A DNA stretch of 35,483 nucleotides from Opitutia bacterium (GCA_003142615.1 PLMW01000027.1:1-35483), one strand, 5' to 3'. Shown: positions 1-10,817, counted from the first letter of the stretch. Program-made: numbers and translations. The notes: generated by a model not told the origin, from the letters alone.

Positions 1-332
1 CCGAGGCCACGCAGTTTTCCGACGCCGGCATCGTCAGCCGCGCCCTGCATGATCAGGGCGGCGTGCGCGTGACGCTGTTTGCCTTTGCCGCCGGCCAGCA
101 GCTCACCGAACACGCCTCGACGGCGCGGGCGCTGGTGCAAATTCTCAGCGGGGCCTGCGAGTTCTCGCTGGCCGGCAAAAAGACGCCGCTGCGCGCCGGC
201 GACCTGCTGCATATGCCGCCGGGACTGTCGCACGCCGTGCTCGCCACCGAGGCGTTCTCGATGCTGCTCACCACCATTCGCGAAACCATGACCTCACGCG
301 AAGGTCGCAAAGTACGCGAAAGCGCTCGTTGA
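1..332 (+). CDS. Cupin-domain protein, C-terminal part (5' end outside the window)
   Basis: The frame is open from the first full codon at position 3 to the TGA at 330-332, so about 109 C-terminal residues are present and the start lies upstream. The visible part is a single conserved beta-barrel cupin: a strand with VRVTLFAFAAGQQLTEH (the His and Glu of the first cupin motif region), then an ALVQILSGACEFSLAGK strand pair, then LRAGDLLHMPPGLSHAV, the second cupin motif with its His. Small stand-alone cupins of this kind usually bind one metal ion and are cytoplasmic. The substrate or ligand cannot be read from the sequence. The next gene starts 111 bases downstream, so it may be transcribed separately. 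Confidence 0.85.
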   Translation, partial: EATQFSDAGIVSRALHDQGGVRVTLFAFAAGQQLTEHASTARALVQILSGACEFSLAGKKTPLRAGDLLHMPPGLSHAVLATEAFSMLLTTIRETMTSREGRKVRESAR

Positions 333-443
333 GCGCGATGTTCCGTCTGCGACCGTTGCGTGAGAGAATCTTCCTGTGGGGAGCCTGCCGCCCGCATTTC
401 GCACTGGCGCGGTGCGCGGCGACATGGGACCCTCGCGGGTTTC

Positions 444-1142
444 ATGTCCGCAGACGCCACCACCCGTGAACCACCCTGGAAGGCCGGGCTGCGAGGTGCC
501 CGCGCCAATCTCGGCCCGGGCCTCGTGCTGCAGGCGGCGGCGCTGGTCATCGTCCTCGCCTACTATCATCACGCGCCGACGCATGCGGCGTTCGAACGGC
601 TGATGGCCTTCCGGGCCAGCACCGGTTTCGTTTTCGGCATCCTTTCCACCGGGCTGTTTGGCGGGGTGCTGCCGTTCCTCTACCTGCGGAGCAATCCCGA
701 GACCCGGGACCACCACCGGTGGGGCGAGGGGATGTTTCTCACCGCGTTCTGGGCGTACAAGGGGCTGGAGATCGAAATTCTCTACCGCGTCCTGGCACAT
801 GTCGTGGGCACGGGCCACGACGCCCTCACGATCGCGACGAAGGCCCTGCTTGACCAGTTGGTCTATTGTCCGCTCTTCGCCGTGCCGCTGACGGTGGTGG
901 CGTACCAGTGGTGCGCCGTCCGGTTCTCCACCGGGACGGTCGTGGCGGATTTCCGCACGCCCGGCTGGTACGGGCGCACCGTGCTGCCCACGCTGATCGC
1001 CAACATCGGCGTGTGGGTGCCGGCGGTGGCCATCATCTACGCGATGCCCACGCCGTTGCAGCTCCCGCTGCAGAACCTCGTGCTGTGTTTCTTCACGCTG
1101 CTGCTCGCGCACCTCAACCGCCGGCGGCACGTCCGCCCTTGA
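444..1142 (+). CDS. Polytopic membrane protein of unknown function (faint Mpv17/PMP22-like look)
   Basis: A 232-residue protein. I chose the ATG at 444 because the 28 codons upstream back to a GTG at 360 are Arg-rich and not membrane-like. Hydrophobic segments lie near residues 24-41, 60-82, 135-155, 178-198 and 203-222, separated by short charged loops, and the C-terminus is basic (NRRRHVRP). The stretch KALLDQLVYCPLF followed later by VWVPAVAIIY is faintly reminiscent of the DQ...P and W..P motifs of Mpv17/PMP22 family membrane proteins. That is weak pattern similarity only and I would not assign the family. It ends 18 bases before a palindromic repeat. The gene seems real from its coherent membrane topology and clear stop. 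Confidence 0.7.
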   Translation: MSADATTREPPWKAGLRGARANLGPGLVLQAAALVIVLAYYHHAPTHAAFERLMAFRASTGFVFGILSTGLFGGVLPFLYLRSNPETRDHHRWGEGMFLTAFWAYKGLEIEILYRVLAHVVGTGHDALTIATKALLDQLVYCPLFAVPLTVVAYQWCAVRFSTGTVVADFRTPGWYGRTVLPTLIANIGVWVPAVAIIYAMPTPLQLPLQNLVLCFFTLLLAHLNRRRHVRP

Positions 1143-1160
1143 CCCTGCTGCGGCGGGCGG

Positions 1161-1280
1161 TGGTGGGTCAGTTTATGTAGGTCGGGCTTCATGCCCGACG
1201 CCAATGCGCATCGACATCACTCTGTCGGGGATAAACCCCGACCTACAGTGACGGTCCAGTCCTAGCAAACTGACCCACTA
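1161..1280. repeat. Nested palindromic (REP/BIME-like) intergenic element
   Basis: Three levels of symmetry are visible. Outer arms 1161-1174 and 1267-1280 are inverted repeats (13 of 14 bases match, core GTGGGTCAGTTT). Inner arms 1176-1186 and 1237-1247 (TGTAGGTCGGG and its complement) match perfectly over 11 bases. Each inner arm also begins its own hairpin with a 7-bp stem: 1181-1199 (GTCGGGC / GCCCGAC) and 1224-1242 (GTCGGGG / CCCCGAC). The right outer arm contains the TAG stop codon (1278-1280) of the minus-strand cyclophilin gene. Two hairpins in opposite orientation inside a larger inverted repeat are typical of REP/BIME elements or small non-autonomous mobile repeats. It may also end transcription from both convergent genes. 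Confidence 0.8.
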
Positions 1281-2399
1281 CCCGGCGGGCTTCGGCTCGA
1301 AGAGGAAAATCAGGCCGTCGAGCACCTCGTCGGTGAGCAGCTTGAGCTTCTGACCGTCGGACAGTGGCTGGTCGGGGCCGCGGATTTTCTGGACATAGGC
1401 CTGCGCGTCGGCGGCGCGGCTGCGCGCGGCGGCGAGGAACTCCTGCTTGCGGGCGTGCAGTTTGAGCCCGGGGGGATTGAAGGCCGGCAGCTGCTCGTCG
1501 CCGATCCAGAGCGACCACGTGTCGCTGTCGGCGAAATAAAGGGCGAGCGCGCCGCGCTTCTCGACCCCGAGTTCGCGCGCCAGCCGGCCGCGCAGATCGT
1601 TGACGGTCTGCCCCGCCGGCTCCGGCTTGAACGCGCGAAAGACGCGCGCGGCGACGCGGATGCCCGTGGCGCGCTCGAAGTTGGCCAGCTTGTAATTGAA
1701 ATATTTCGCGCGCGGCGGCTCGGCGGGCAGCAGTCCGTCGGGGTCGTCAAAATGCGCCTGAGGCCCGGGCGCGGACTGGCCGGCATATTTCGGCGTCTTC
1801 GTGAGCAGGGCGGCGAACGCCGGGTCGTCGGCGCGGAACGCTTTTGCCGCCGGGCCGGCGCGGAGGATCTTCACCTGCATGGCGTCGCCCGGCTTGATCA
1901 GCGGCAGCACGTCGAGTCCGCGCACCACGCGGCCGAAGACGGTGTGGAGATAATTGAGGCGGTTCGTCTCGCGCAGGGTGAAGAAAAACTGCGAGCCGTT
2001 GGTGTCCGGGCCATCGTTGGCCATGGCGAGCACGCCGGCGGCGTCAAGGTGCAGGCCCGGCGCGAACTCGTCGGGGAAGGCATAACCGGGGCCGCCCTCG
2101 CCGGTGCCGAGCGGGTCGCCGCCCTGCACCACGAAATCGGCCACCACCCGGTGGAAGGTGAGCCCGTTGAAGAACGGTTTGCGCGGCGCGGGTCCGAGCG
2201 TGCCCTCGGCGAGGCCGGTGAAGTTCGCGACCGTGAGCGGCGTTTTTTGGTAATACAGCTCGGCGGTGATCACGCCGCGGGGCGTGGTGAACTCGGCATA
2301 AAGGCCATCGGGCAGGGCAGGGGGCACCGCCGGCTCGGCGGCGTGGACCCGGACGGAAAACAGGAAAGCGAGGGTGACCAGACAGGCGTGGCGAAGCAT
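1278..2399 (-). CDS. Exported cyclophilin-type peptidyl-prolyl isomerase with long C-terminal extension
   Basis: A 373-residue protein starting at the ATG at 2399; a TTG two codons upstream is unlikely. Residues 1-21 form a Sec signal peptide ending near VHA, so the protein should act in the periplasm. Residues of about 30-190 are a cyclophilin domain: TPRGVITAELYYQKTPLTVANF, FNGLTFHRVVADFVVQGGDP (catalytic Arg of the FHRV motif), AMANDGPDTNGSQFFFTL and LHTVFGRVV. It should catalyse cis-trans isomerisation of Xaa-Pro bonds during protein folding. Residues of about 195-373 form a further, unrecognised region, charged and probably partly helical, including FNYKLANFERATGIRVAAR and a DLRGRLARELG segment. 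Its stop codon lies inside the palindromic repeat at 1161-1280. Confidence 0.93.
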   Translation of the reverse strand: MLRHACLVTLAFLFSVRVHAAEPAVPPALPDGLYAEFTTPRGVITAELYYQKTPLTVANFTGLAEGTLGPAPRKPFFNGLTFHRVVADFVVQGGDPLGTGEGGPGYAFPDEFAPGLHLDAAGVLAMANDGPDTNGSQFFFTLRETNRLNYLHTVFGRVVRGLDVLPLIKPGDAMQVKILRAGPAAKAFRADDPAFAALLTKTPKYAGQSAPGPQAHFDDPDGLLPAEPPRAKYFNYKLANFERATGIRVAARVFRAFKPEPAGQTVNDLRGRLARELGVEKRGALALYFADSDTWSLWIGDEQLPAFNPPGLKLHARKQEFLAAARSRAADAQAYVQKIRGPDQPLSDGQKLKLLTDEVLDGLIFLFEPKPAG

Positions 2400-2545
2400 G
2401 ATCAAAGTCTGTCAGCGAATCGCCGCGGCGCAACCGCGGGTTGCGGGCGCCGCGATCCGCGTTCCGATCCATGGTCTCATGGGACGGTGAAGGGTGAAAA
2501 CTTTCTCTCGCGAGTGAGGATCGGTTCCACCAACGTACTGATCCC

Positions 2546-3331
2546 ATGAGCGCGAACTCCAAGATCGAGTGGACCGACGCGACGTGGAATCCCGTGCGCG
2601 GCTGCACCAAGGTCAGCCCGGGCTGCATGCATTGCTACGCCGAGACCTTCGCCGAGCGCTTCCGGGGTGTGAAAGGCCATCCCTTCGAGTTCGGCTTCGA
2701 TCTGCGGCTGGTGCCGGAGAAGCTCGGCGATCCCATCCGCTGGAGCAGCCCGCGCAAGATCTTCGTGAACTCGATGAGCGACCTCTTTCACGAGCAGGTA
2801 GCCGATGACTATATCGAGAAAATCTGCCGGGTGATGCTGGCCGCCAACTGGCATACCTATCAAGTGCTCACCAAACGGGCCGGGCGGATGCGCGATCTTC
2901 TGTGCGGGAAATTGCGCGCGGCGGCAAAGGCTCCGCACATCTGGTGGGGCGTCAGTGTCGAGAACCGCCAGCACGGCCTGCCGCGGATCGATCATTTGCG
3001 CGCGGCCCGGCCGCAGGTGGCCTTTCTTTCCATAGAGCCGCTATTGGAAGACCTCGGCGTGTTCAGCCTGCGGGGAATCCACTGGGTGATCGTGGGCGGC
3101 GAGAGCGGACCCGGGGCACGTCCGCTGGACGCGGCGTGGGTGCGATCCGTTCGCGCCCTCTGTCGCGGTGCACGGGTGCCGTTTTTCTTCAAGCAATGGG
3201 GCGGCGTACGGAAGAAGAAGCACGGCCGTACGCTCGACGGGCGAATCTACGATGAGTATCCGGAACGTACCGAGGTGTCGGTGCCACCTCCGAGCGAACG
3301 CATCGGACTCCTTGAAGGACTAATCGTGTAG
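2546..3331 (+). CDS. DUF5131 / phage Gp37-Gp68 family protein (three-Cys-motif protein)
   Basis: A 261-residue protein beginning with the family's typical N-terminus (SKIEWTDATWNPVRGC). The three-cysteine motif is C20-x6-C27-x2-C30 followed by YAE. The family has been described as radical-SAM-like, and these cysteines could bind an iron-sulfur cluster; its reaction is unknown. Other conserved-looking stretches are KIFVNSMSDLFHE, YQVLTKRAGRM, WWGVSVEN, PQVAFLSIEPLLEDLG, WVIVGGESGPGARPL and PFFFKQWGG. The pattern alternates strands and helices, as in a TIM-type barrel. Its stop is 31 bases from the stop of a convergent tcmP gene, its usual genomic partner. No clear Shine-Dalgarno lies just before the ATG, but the conserved N-terminus decides the start. 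The family occurs in phages and mobile regions. Confidence 0.93.
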   Translation: MSANSKIEWTDATWNPVRGCTKVSPGCMHCYAETFAERFRGVKGHPFEFGFDLRLVPEKLGDPIRWSSPRKIFVNSMSDLFHEQVADDYIEKICRVMLAANWHTYQVLTKRAGRMRDLLCGKLRAAAKAPHIWWGVSVENRQHGLPRIDHLRAARPQVAFLSIEPLLEDLGVFSLRGIHWVIVGGESGPGARPLDAAWVRSVRALCRGARVPFFFKQWGGVRKKKHGRTLDGRIYDEYPERTEVSVPPPSERIGLLEGLIV

Positions 3332-3362
3332 ATCCTTTTGGGTCCGCCACGGTGGGCCGGAG

Positions 3363-4202
3363 CTATCTCGGAGTGAAGTCGCGGTATTTTGCGAATATCT
3401 CGGTGACGATCTTGTGGGCTGTTCTATTCGGGGTAGCAAAAAACAGGTAGTACACAGTGTTGCCTTTGGCGTTGCGCATCGGGATCGGCGTAGGCACATG
3501 GGCGAAATGGGCGACCTCGTGCAAACGACATCGATAAGCTTCTGCCAGATCATCGTTCGACCGCTTGTCTTTTTCTGTCTCTACCCAATCAAAGTGTGTT
3601 TGGGCAGAGGGTCCGTACATTGACTCGTGCCAACTGCGATCACCCCAGAATGCGTCCATGCGTCGAAGGTTTTCTGGCGTGACTTGGTCGAGGTGCTGGC
3701 GCTTCACGTTTCGATTGATGTCCATGATCGGGAAGTTAATGAAAACCTCGATCGACTTCAGTCTCCCAGCCGCCTCTACAGTCCTCCATTCAAGAGAAAA
3801 GCTGTAGGGATCGAGGAGACAGAGAGCCTTCCGGAAACTTTCGTAGGAAAACCGAGGGAGCACCTCCTCAGTCAGAACGCGGTTGCAGTCGCCGTTGTAC
3901 AGCATCACCTCGGGCCGATCGCCAATCAGCTGGCGCAAATTCTCGACGCGACTCGGGTCGAGATCTATTAGGTGGAATTCCTTGAAAGGTGGCCGTACTA
4001 GCAAGGCGTTGAGTGGGCTACCCGGAACAAATTCACCCGTGGATCGTCCGACATGCTCGCCTGCACCCGCAAAAGCGTCGATGTACGCATGCGTGAAACG
4101 ATTTTGAGCCGTCAATATCTGAGAATACGCCCCGGCATATTTCTTTAGTATCTGGAGCTTGATCTCAGACCACGGTCCAATCTCGTCGATCCGAAGGGAC
4201 AT
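3363..4202 (-). CDS. tcmP: Three-Cys-motif partner protein TcmP (methyltransferase-like)
   Basis: A 279-residue protein with ATG at 4202 and an AGG-containing ribosome binding site about 9 bases upstream. The N-terminal 150 residues look like a Rossmann-fold methyltransferase: Y40-IDAFAGAG-48 fits the cofactor-binding motif I, FHLIDLD (76-82) fits the acidic end of strand 2, NGDCNRVL (103-110), and LLDPYSF with D131-P-Y fits a catalytic-type DPPY position. FINFPIMDINRN and the C-terminal YYLFFATPNRTAH segment are typical of TcmP as I remember it. The family is defined by its genomic pairing with three-Cys-motif (DUF5131) proteins, and its function is unknown. Here the two genes converge. G+C is visibly lower (about half) than in neighbours, which suggests recent transfer. 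Confidence 0.9.
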   Translation of the reverse strand: MSLRIDEIGPWSEIKLQILKKYAGAYSQILTAQNRFTHAYIDAFAGAGEHVGRSTGEFVPGSPLNALLVRPPFKEFHLIDLDPSRVENLRQLIGDRPEVMLYNGDCNRVLTEEVLPRFSYESFRKALCLLDPYSFSLEWRTVEAAGRLKSIEVFINFPIMDINRNVKRQHLDQVTPENLRRMDAFWGDRSWHESMYGPSAQTHFDWVETEKDKRSNDDLAEAYRCRLHEVAHFAHVPTPIPMRNAKGNTVYYLFFATPNRTAHKIVTEIFAKYRDFTPR

Positions 4203-4328
4203 GATCTTTTTCCTAACCTCGAATCTTCGTTTGTCGAGTGATCATGATGGGCCAATTGCTTACTGCTGTCGTTATGTGCTCATAAATTTGGCTCGCATGG
4301 AGTGTACAGGAGAAGGCATCCATTCTTC

Positions 4329-4937
4329 ATGCAGCTCGATTTCACTAAGCTTCCTCCCCGCGAGGTCTACGGCTGGATGACCAGCGTCATCGCGCCGCGC
4401 CCGATCGCGTGGGTTTCCACCATTGCCGCCGACGGCCGCACCAACCTCGCGCCGTTCAGCTTCTTCCAGGGCGTCACCTCGAACCCGCCCACGCTCATGT
4501 TCGTGCCGGTCAACAACCGCGACGGCCAGCCGAAGGACACCGTGCGCAATCTCCAGCAGGTGCCGGAGTTCGTGGTGAACGTCGTGCCGTACGCCCTGGC
4601 CGGGCCGATGAACGCCACCGCCGCCACGCTGCCCTACGGCGAAAGCGAGGCGGAGAAATTCGGAATCGCGATGACGCCGTCGACCAAGGTGCGTCCGCCG
4701 CGCGTAGCCGCCGCGCCGGTGGCGTTCGAGTGCACGCTGCATCAGATCGTCGACATCGGCGAGGGGCCGCTGGCGGCGCACGTCGTCTTCGGCCGCATCC
4801 ACCTGGTGCACGTCAGCGACGCGGTGCTCGGCGCCGACGGCCGGATCGATCCGGCGAAGCTCGACCTCATCGGCCGGATGAGCGGCGAACTCTACTGCCG
4901 CACCACCGAGCGTTTCGCGCTCAAGCGCCCGGCGTGA
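4329..4937 (+). CDS. Flavin reductase-like domain protein (FMN-binding split barrel)
   Basis: A 202-residue protein. I chose the ATG at 4329 (MQLDFTKLPP), preceded by GGAGAAGG at 4309-4316; a GTG at 4302 would add nine unlikely residues. The sequence follows the flavin reductase-like / DIM6-NTAB family: MTSVIAPRPIAWVSTIAADG near the N-terminus, then NLAPFSFFQGVTSNPPTLMF, which in this family contacts FMN, then a long insertion with AFECTLHQIVDIGEGP and the closing barrel strand HVVFGRIHLVHV. These cytoplasmic proteins bind FMN and transfer electrons from NAD(P)H; the physiological partner is unknown. The A+T-rich 107-base gap before it marks the edge of the tcmP region. A 7-bp hairpin (4942-4963) follows the stop. 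Confidence 0.9.
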   Translation: MQLDFTKLPPREVYGWMTSVIAPRPIAWVSTIAADGRTNLAPFSFFQGVTSNPPTLMFVPVNNRDGQPKDTVRNLQQVPEFVVNVVPYALAGPMNATAATLPYGESEAEKFGIAMTPSTKVRPPRVAAAPVAFECTLHQIVDIGEGPLAAHVVFGRIHLVHVSDAVLGADGRIDPAKLDLIGRMSGELYCRTTERFALKRPA

Positions 4938-4941
4938 CGCC

Positions 4942-4963
4942 GGCCGGGGTATCCATCCCGGCC
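4942..4963 (+). terminator. Possible hairpin terminator without U-tract
   Basis: Arms 4942-4948 (GGCCGGG) and 4957-4963 (CCCGGCC) pair perfectly around an 8-base loop, starting five bases after the flavin reductase stop codon. There is no run of T after it, so this is a weak call; it could equally be chance in such G+C-rich DNA. Confidence 0.3.
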
Positions 4964-5086
4964 CCCGCGCCGGCCGTCATGAATGGCAAGCAGCCGGCAT
5001 CGGTGGTGGCGGCCGTCGGCCGGCAACGGATGACCGCTCATCCTAAGATTCTTGCCGAGGGAGGATTCGAGCGTTGTTTTCCCCTC

Positions 5087-8270
<3,184 letters not shown>

Positions 8271-8271
8271 C

Positions 8272-8811
8272 ATGGACGCCGCCACCCTCAAATCCAAGAT
8301 CCGCACCGTCCGCGGCTGGCCCAAGCCGGGCGTAAACTTCCGCGACGTCACCACGCTCTTTCAGGATGCCGGGGCGCTTCAGGCCACGGTCGATGCCTTG
8401 GCCGCCGCCACTGCGCCCCTCCGGGCGGACCTCGTGGCGGCGGTGGACGCCCGCGGATTCATCCTCGGCGGGGTGCTCGCCTACAAACTCGGCAAGCCGT
8501 TCGTGCTCGTGCGCAAGAAGGGCAAGCTGCCCTACGAGACCGTGGCGCAGAGCTACACGCTGGAATACGGCACCGCCACCATCGAAGTGCATGCTGATGC
8601 CTGCCGGCCCGGTGATCGCGTGGTCATCGTCGACGACCTCATCGCGACGGGCGGCACGCTGCTGGCGGCGACGAAGCTCTTCCGCGCGCTGCACGGTGAA
8701 GTCGTCGGGATCGTCGCGATCATCGACCTGCCCGAACTCGGCGGGTCGCGCCGGCTGGCGGAGGCCGGGCTGACGGTCACCACGCTCTGCGCGTTCAGCG
8801 AGACGGAGTAG
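8272..8811 (+). CDS. apt: Adenine phosphoribosyltransferase
   Basis: A 179-residue type I phosphoribosyltransferase, the usual Apt length. It converts adenine plus PRPP into AMP in purine salvage in the cytoplasm. Diagnostic segments are KSKIRTVRGWPKPGVNFRD at the N-terminus, DARGFILGGVLAYKLGKPFVLVRKKGKLP (the flexible-loop region typical of Apt), and the PRPP-binding loop VVIVDDLIATGGT at residues 117-129. The ATG follows the old yellow enzyme stop by one base. Downstream the gene faces lepB convergently, with a 35-base gap. No purine-related regulation site is visible. Confidence 0.96.
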   Translation: MDAATLKSKIRTVRGWPKPGVNFRDVTTLFQDAGALQATVDALAAATAPLRADLVAAVDARGFILGGVLAYKLGKPFVLVRKKGKLPYETVAQSYTLEYGTATIEVHADACRPGDRVVIVDDLIATGGTLLAATKLFRALHGEVVGIVAIIDLPELGGSRRLAEAGLTVTTLCAFSETE

Positions 8812-8846
8812 GGCGCCCGGCGGATTCAACCCCGCCGGATTCCGGC

Positions 8847-9536
8847 TCAGGGAATGGCGCACAGCAGCCGGTCGCCGCGCGGACGGAGCCAGTGCGCCGG
8901 ATCAGCCGAGGCGATGATCGCCGTCGCCCGGCCTACGATGCGCAGACGCGGCACGCAGCCGAAATAACGCGAGTCATGGCTGTCGTCGCGATTGTCGCCC
9001 ATCATAAAATAACATCCCGGCGGCACGCGCACCGGACCAAAGGTCCGCAGGGCCGGGCGTCCGGGCAGGATCCTCACCGGGTGCGGCCGGCCGGCGAGTT
9101 CCTCCTCGGCGAGCACGGCCGTGCGCGCGGATCCGCCCTCGGCCGGAACGGCGGGCAGCGGCGCATAGGCGAGCGGGGTGCCGTTGATGAACAGGCGGTC
9201 CTGGCGCGATTCGATCACGTCGCCCGGCAGGCCGATGACGCGCTTGACCAGCCGGATGCCGTCAGCGGGCGAGTAAAACACCGCCACGTCGCCGCGCTGC
9301 GGGTCGCCCCATTCGGCCAGGTGCCGGGTGGTGAAGGGAATCTTCAGGTCGTAGGCGAGCTTGTTCACCCACACGAGGTCGCCGGGCAGGAGCGAGGGCC
9401 TCATCGAGCCGGAGGGAATGTAATTCCATTCGGCGAGCGAGGACTTGAGCGGGAACACGATTGCGGCGGCGAGGGCCAGGGGGCGCAGCCACTCGCGCCA
9501 CAGCCAGACGGTGAAACGACGCAGAAAAGCCTTCAT
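8847..9536 (-). CDS. lepB: Signal peptidase I
   Basis: A 229-residue inner-membrane serine protease that removes signal peptides from exported proteins. One N-terminal membrane segment lies at residues 18-34. The catalytic Ser is S44 in the PSGSMRPSLLPGD box and the general base is K98 in RLVKRVIGLPGD. Box E is present as GDNRDDSHDSRYFG near residues 180-195. The start at 9536 gives a typical short basic cytoplasmic leader (MKAFLRRFTVWLWREW). The gene lies just downstream of the hairpin that follows the DUF4097-like gene on the same strand, so it likely has its own promoter in the roughly 90-base gap. Large genomes often have several copies of this enzyme. Confidence 0.96.
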   Translation of the reverse strand: MKAFLRRFTVWLWREWLRPLALAAAIVFPLKSSLAEWNYIPSGSMRPSLLPGDLVWVNKLAYDLKIPFTTRHLAEWGDPQRGDVAVFYSPADGIRLVKRVIGLPGDVIESRQDRLFINGTPLAYAPLPAVPAEGGSARTAVLAEEELAGRPHPVRILPGRPALRTFGPVRVPPGCYFMMGDNRDDSHDSRYFGCVPRLRIVGRATAIIASADPAHWLRPRGDRLLCAIP

Positions 9537-9572
9537 TGATGTGGCCTAGAGACCTGCCAACGGCCCAAATGT

Positions 9573-9602
9573 TTCCGGCGGCCGGTCAAACGGCCGCCGG
9601 AA
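9573..9602 (-). terminator. Strong hairpin terminator of the sigma/anti-sigma operon
   Basis: Arms 9573-9584 (TTCCGGCGGCCG) and 9591-9602 are perfectly complementary over 12 bp with a 6-base loop. It sits 28 bases past the stop of the DUF4097-like gene and before lepB, both on the minus strand. Only a short T-rich stretch (AACATTTGGG on the minus strand) follows, so it may be a terminator or an RNA-stabilising hairpin. Confidence 0.65.
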
Positions 9603-9629
9603 GGCAAAGGACACAGACGCGACCCGGCC

Positions 9630-10751
9630 TCACGGCTGCATTTTGCGCAGCGTGATGGTGCCGTTCATCGTGGCGATCTGGATTTCCGGGCCGCCGCCAT
9701 TGAGCGGGCCGCTGACGACCTTGCCGCCGGACAGGGAGGGCATCACGTGCGGCATCGGCGGAAGGGGCGGCATGGGCGGCATCGGCGGAATCGCCGTGCC
9801 GTTGGCTTCGGCGATGCCTTCCCGCGCCGCATGGGCGGCCTCACGTGCCGCCTTGGCGGCTTCGCGGGCGGCCTCGACGCCGGCCCTGGCGGCCTCACGG
9901 ATGGCCTCCTTCACGTCGTTATGCCAGTCGTCTTCGTCTTCGGGGGTGATTTTGCCCGTGGAGTGCGGAGTCACCACGCGGACATGCGTTGAAATGCGGC
10001 CGCGGGCGGCCTCGGTCTTGGTCACAAGCGCCTTCTCGTCAAAGTCGGTGTAGACGGCGCCGTTGTGGGTGCGGAGGCGGACGTTGGCCTTGGTGTCGGC
10101 CGGGACGCGCACGTCGATCTCCCCGTTCATCGAGGTGAAGGAGAGCGGCTTGCCCTCGGCCACCTTGACGAAGGTGGCATGGATTTCGCCGTTCATCGTC
10201 TCGACCAGCGCCGAGCCGGAGATCCGGTCAAGCGTCACTTCGCCATTGAGGCTGCGAATCTCGACGTCGCCGACGAGGTTCTTCACGTCGACGCTGCCGC
10301 CGAGTGAATTCTCGACGACGATCGAGGTGGCGCGCGGCGTGGTGATGGCGAGGGTGGCGCCGGAGGCCGCCGCGGCCGGACCATCGCCCGTCAGGTCGAT
10401 GGTGATGACATTGTCCTTTTCGGTCGCGGTATAGGTGACCTCGGAGTCGAGGCGGCGCAGACCGTCGGCGCGCTTTTCCGCCGCATTCTTGTTTTTGATG
10501 TTGGACACGATGGTGACCTCCGGCGCGTCGGCGCCGGTGATGGTGACGTCGCCCCACATGACCCGTAGCTTGATTTTGCCGGGCTTGGCCGGATCGCTGA
10601 ACTTGAGGCTGGTGGGCGACAGCGCCGTGTCCCCGTCATCGGCCGGAGCCGGTGGCGCGGCGGCCGGGGCCGGCGTGACGGCGGCGCGCGTCAGGGAAGC
10701 GACCGCGGCGAGGCAGAACAGACAGATGTAGAAACGCAGTTTGGTTTTCAT
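9630..10751 (-). CDS. Exported DUF4097-like beta-helical protein with Ala-rich helix and Met/Pro tract
   Basis: A 373-residue protein. The ATG at 10751 gives a clear signal peptide (MKTKLRFYICLFCLAAVASL, cleavage near TRA), so I reject a start 15 codons earlier. Residues of about 45-250 have the repeated short-strand pattern of DUF4097/DUF2807-type putative adhesin domains: VMWGDVTITGADAPEVTI, NSLGGSVDVKNLVGDVEI, NGEVTLDRISGSALVETMNG, TSMNGEIDVRV and RTHNGAVYTDF. Then comes an amphipathic helix built of EAARAGVEAAREAAKAAREA units, a Met/Pro tract (PPMPPMPPLPPMP), and a final strand IATMNGTITLRKMQP that matches the earlier repeats. It is the third gene of an ECF sigma / anti-sigma operon, which suggests an envelope role under that sigma factor. 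Exact function unknown. Confidence 0.82.
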   Translation of the reverse strand: MKTKLRFYICLFCLAAVASLTRAAVTPAPAAAPPAPADDGDTALSPTSLKFSDPAKPGKIKLRVMWGDVTITGADAPEVTIVSNIKNKNAAEKRADGLRRLDSEVTYTATEKDNVITIDLTGDGPAAAASGATLAITTPRATSIVVENSLGGSVDVKNLVGDVEIRSLNGEVTLDRISGSALVETMNGEIHATFVKVAEGKPLSFTSMNGEIDVRVPADTKANVRLRTHNGAVYTDFDEKALVTKTEAARGRISTHVRVVTPHSTGKITPEDEDDWHNDVKEAIREAARAGVEAAREAAKAAREAAHAAREGIAEANGTAIPPMPPMPPLPPMPHVMPSLSGGKVVSGPLNGGGPEIQIATMNGTITLRKMQP

Positions 10752-10817
10752 AGGGGAAAGGAAGCCGGGGGTTGGGAGGATGGATGGGTGATGCATGGGG
10801 GAGGGAAAAGGTTCAGC

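Noticed and set aside
4409-5086. Upstream extension of the M13 peptidase frame
   Set aside because: This part reads across the flavin reductase gene in the wrong frame; the signal peptide at 5087 fixes the start.
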